Assembly: GCA_016296485.1 (NCBI GenBank)
Contig: JAEDJF010000075.1
Location: forward strand, 1 to 7,010
Source of the DNA: Oscillospiraceae bacterium
Lineage (GTDB): Bacteria; Bacillota; Clostridia; Oscillospirales; Ruminococcaceae
Length of the DNA stretch: 7,010 nucleotides
Reading direction: 5' to 3'
The notes beneath the pieces were generated by a model that worked only from the letters and a program-made list of their open reading frames with translations, was not told the origin of the DNA and ran no database searches. A program made the position numbers and the translations under genes. Below, one piece after another: positions 6,696 to 7,010 of the stretch (position 1 is the first letter of the stretch; each line of letters begins with the position of its first letter).

Positions 6696-7010
6696 ATGTT
6701 AAAAAAAGTATTTCTTATTCTTTTTGCGCTGGCGCTCGTTGGGTGCTCGGCGGGTACGGTGAGCACGGAGGAGGTTTCCGCCGAGTTTCAAAGGGACTTT
6801 TCCTGTAAGGTCGCCGCCGCCTGCGGCGGGGACGAGACGGAGATGGACTGCGAAAAAAGCGGCGGAAGCCTCTCCTTTAAAGTGACATCTCCGAAGGAGC
6901 TCGCGGGGCTCGAAATTGAAATCGAAGGGGACAAAATGACGGCGGAGTTTGAGGAAATGAAAACGGAGATTAACTTTGCCGCCCTTCCGAAGGGCGGGGC
7001 GCTCCGGCTT
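6696..7010 (+). CDS. Putative lipoprotein, cut off by the window end
   Basis: At least 105 aa are visible, with no stop before the window ends. A lipoprotein signal peptide is clear: positive MLKK, hydrophobic VFLILFALAL, then lipobox LVGC with the modified cysteine at C17. The mature protein would be anchored to the outer face of the membrane. AGGAGG (6686-6691) lies 4 nt before the ATG. After a polar linker the sequence alternates short strands and turns (SLSFKVTSPKELAGLEIEIEGD at about 58-79). Three further cysteines (C37, C43, C52) could form a disulfide. I do not recognise the family. The neighbourhood (nnr, then a lipoprotein) recalls Firmicutes loci where a YdcC/LolA-like lipoprotein lies near alr, but that is inference from gene order only. 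Confidence 0.85.
   Translation, partial: MLKKVFLILFALALVGCSAGTVSTEEVSAEFQRDFSCKVAAACGGDETEMDCEKSGGSLSFKVTSPKELAGLEIEIEGDKMTAEFEEMKTEINFAALPKGGALRL

Overview
The window looks like chromosomal sequence from a fairly GC-rich member of the Bacillota, most likely Clostridia. The signs are a canonical T-box riboswitch, AGGAGG-type ribosome binding sites, sigma-A promoters with 17-bp spacers, short intrinsic terminators and a lipobox lipoprotein. No species can be named from the sequence alone.

Left part (1-211, non-coding): three hairpins lie in a row. One is a C/T-rich palindrome (7-25). The next two are facing REP elements (minus strand, GTAG next to hairpin 32-51; plus strand, GTAG at 68-71 next to hairpin 72-93). 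After an unremarkable stretch comes the intrinsic terminator of the minus-strand phe operon (180-204).

Minus-strand operon (212 to about 4453): it is transcribed leftward from a TTGAAA-N17-TATTAT promoter at 4459-4487. A tRNA-Phe-sensing T-box leader follows (UUC specifier, UGGU bulge, terminator/antiterminator switch). Then come pheS (339 aa), an unrecognised 108-aa helical protein with its own AGGAGG site, a structured 136-nt spacer, and pheT (793 aa). PheS and PheT form the alpha2-beta2 phenylalanyl-tRNA synthetase, and the leader ties its expression to uncharged tRNA-Phe. The small gene between the two subunits is the unusual part.

Divergent control region (4459-4540): the phe promoter and a rightward TTGAAA-N17-TATAAT promoter lie back to back. 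Both -35 boxes sit inside a perfect 10-bp inverted repeat.

Plus-strand genes (4541-7010): first is a REP-associated tyrosine transposase (RAYT, Y1/HUH family, 178 codons). It carries two REP elements in inverted orientation inside its own coding sequence. Its stop overlaps the start of nnr by ATGA. The nnr product is the bifunctional NAD(P)HX epimerase/dehydratase, a metabolite-repair enzyme. An intrinsic-terminator-like hairpin with a UUCG loop follows, then a lipoprotein gene cut by the window end.

The most interesting theme is the RAYT/REP system. Three copies of one GTAG-plus-hairpin element are identical over 24 nt. Two are translated as part of the RAYT, and one sits about 4.6 kb away beyond the phe operon, paired with a REP of different stem sequence. 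The RAYT is also placed as the first cistron in front of a housekeeping gene.
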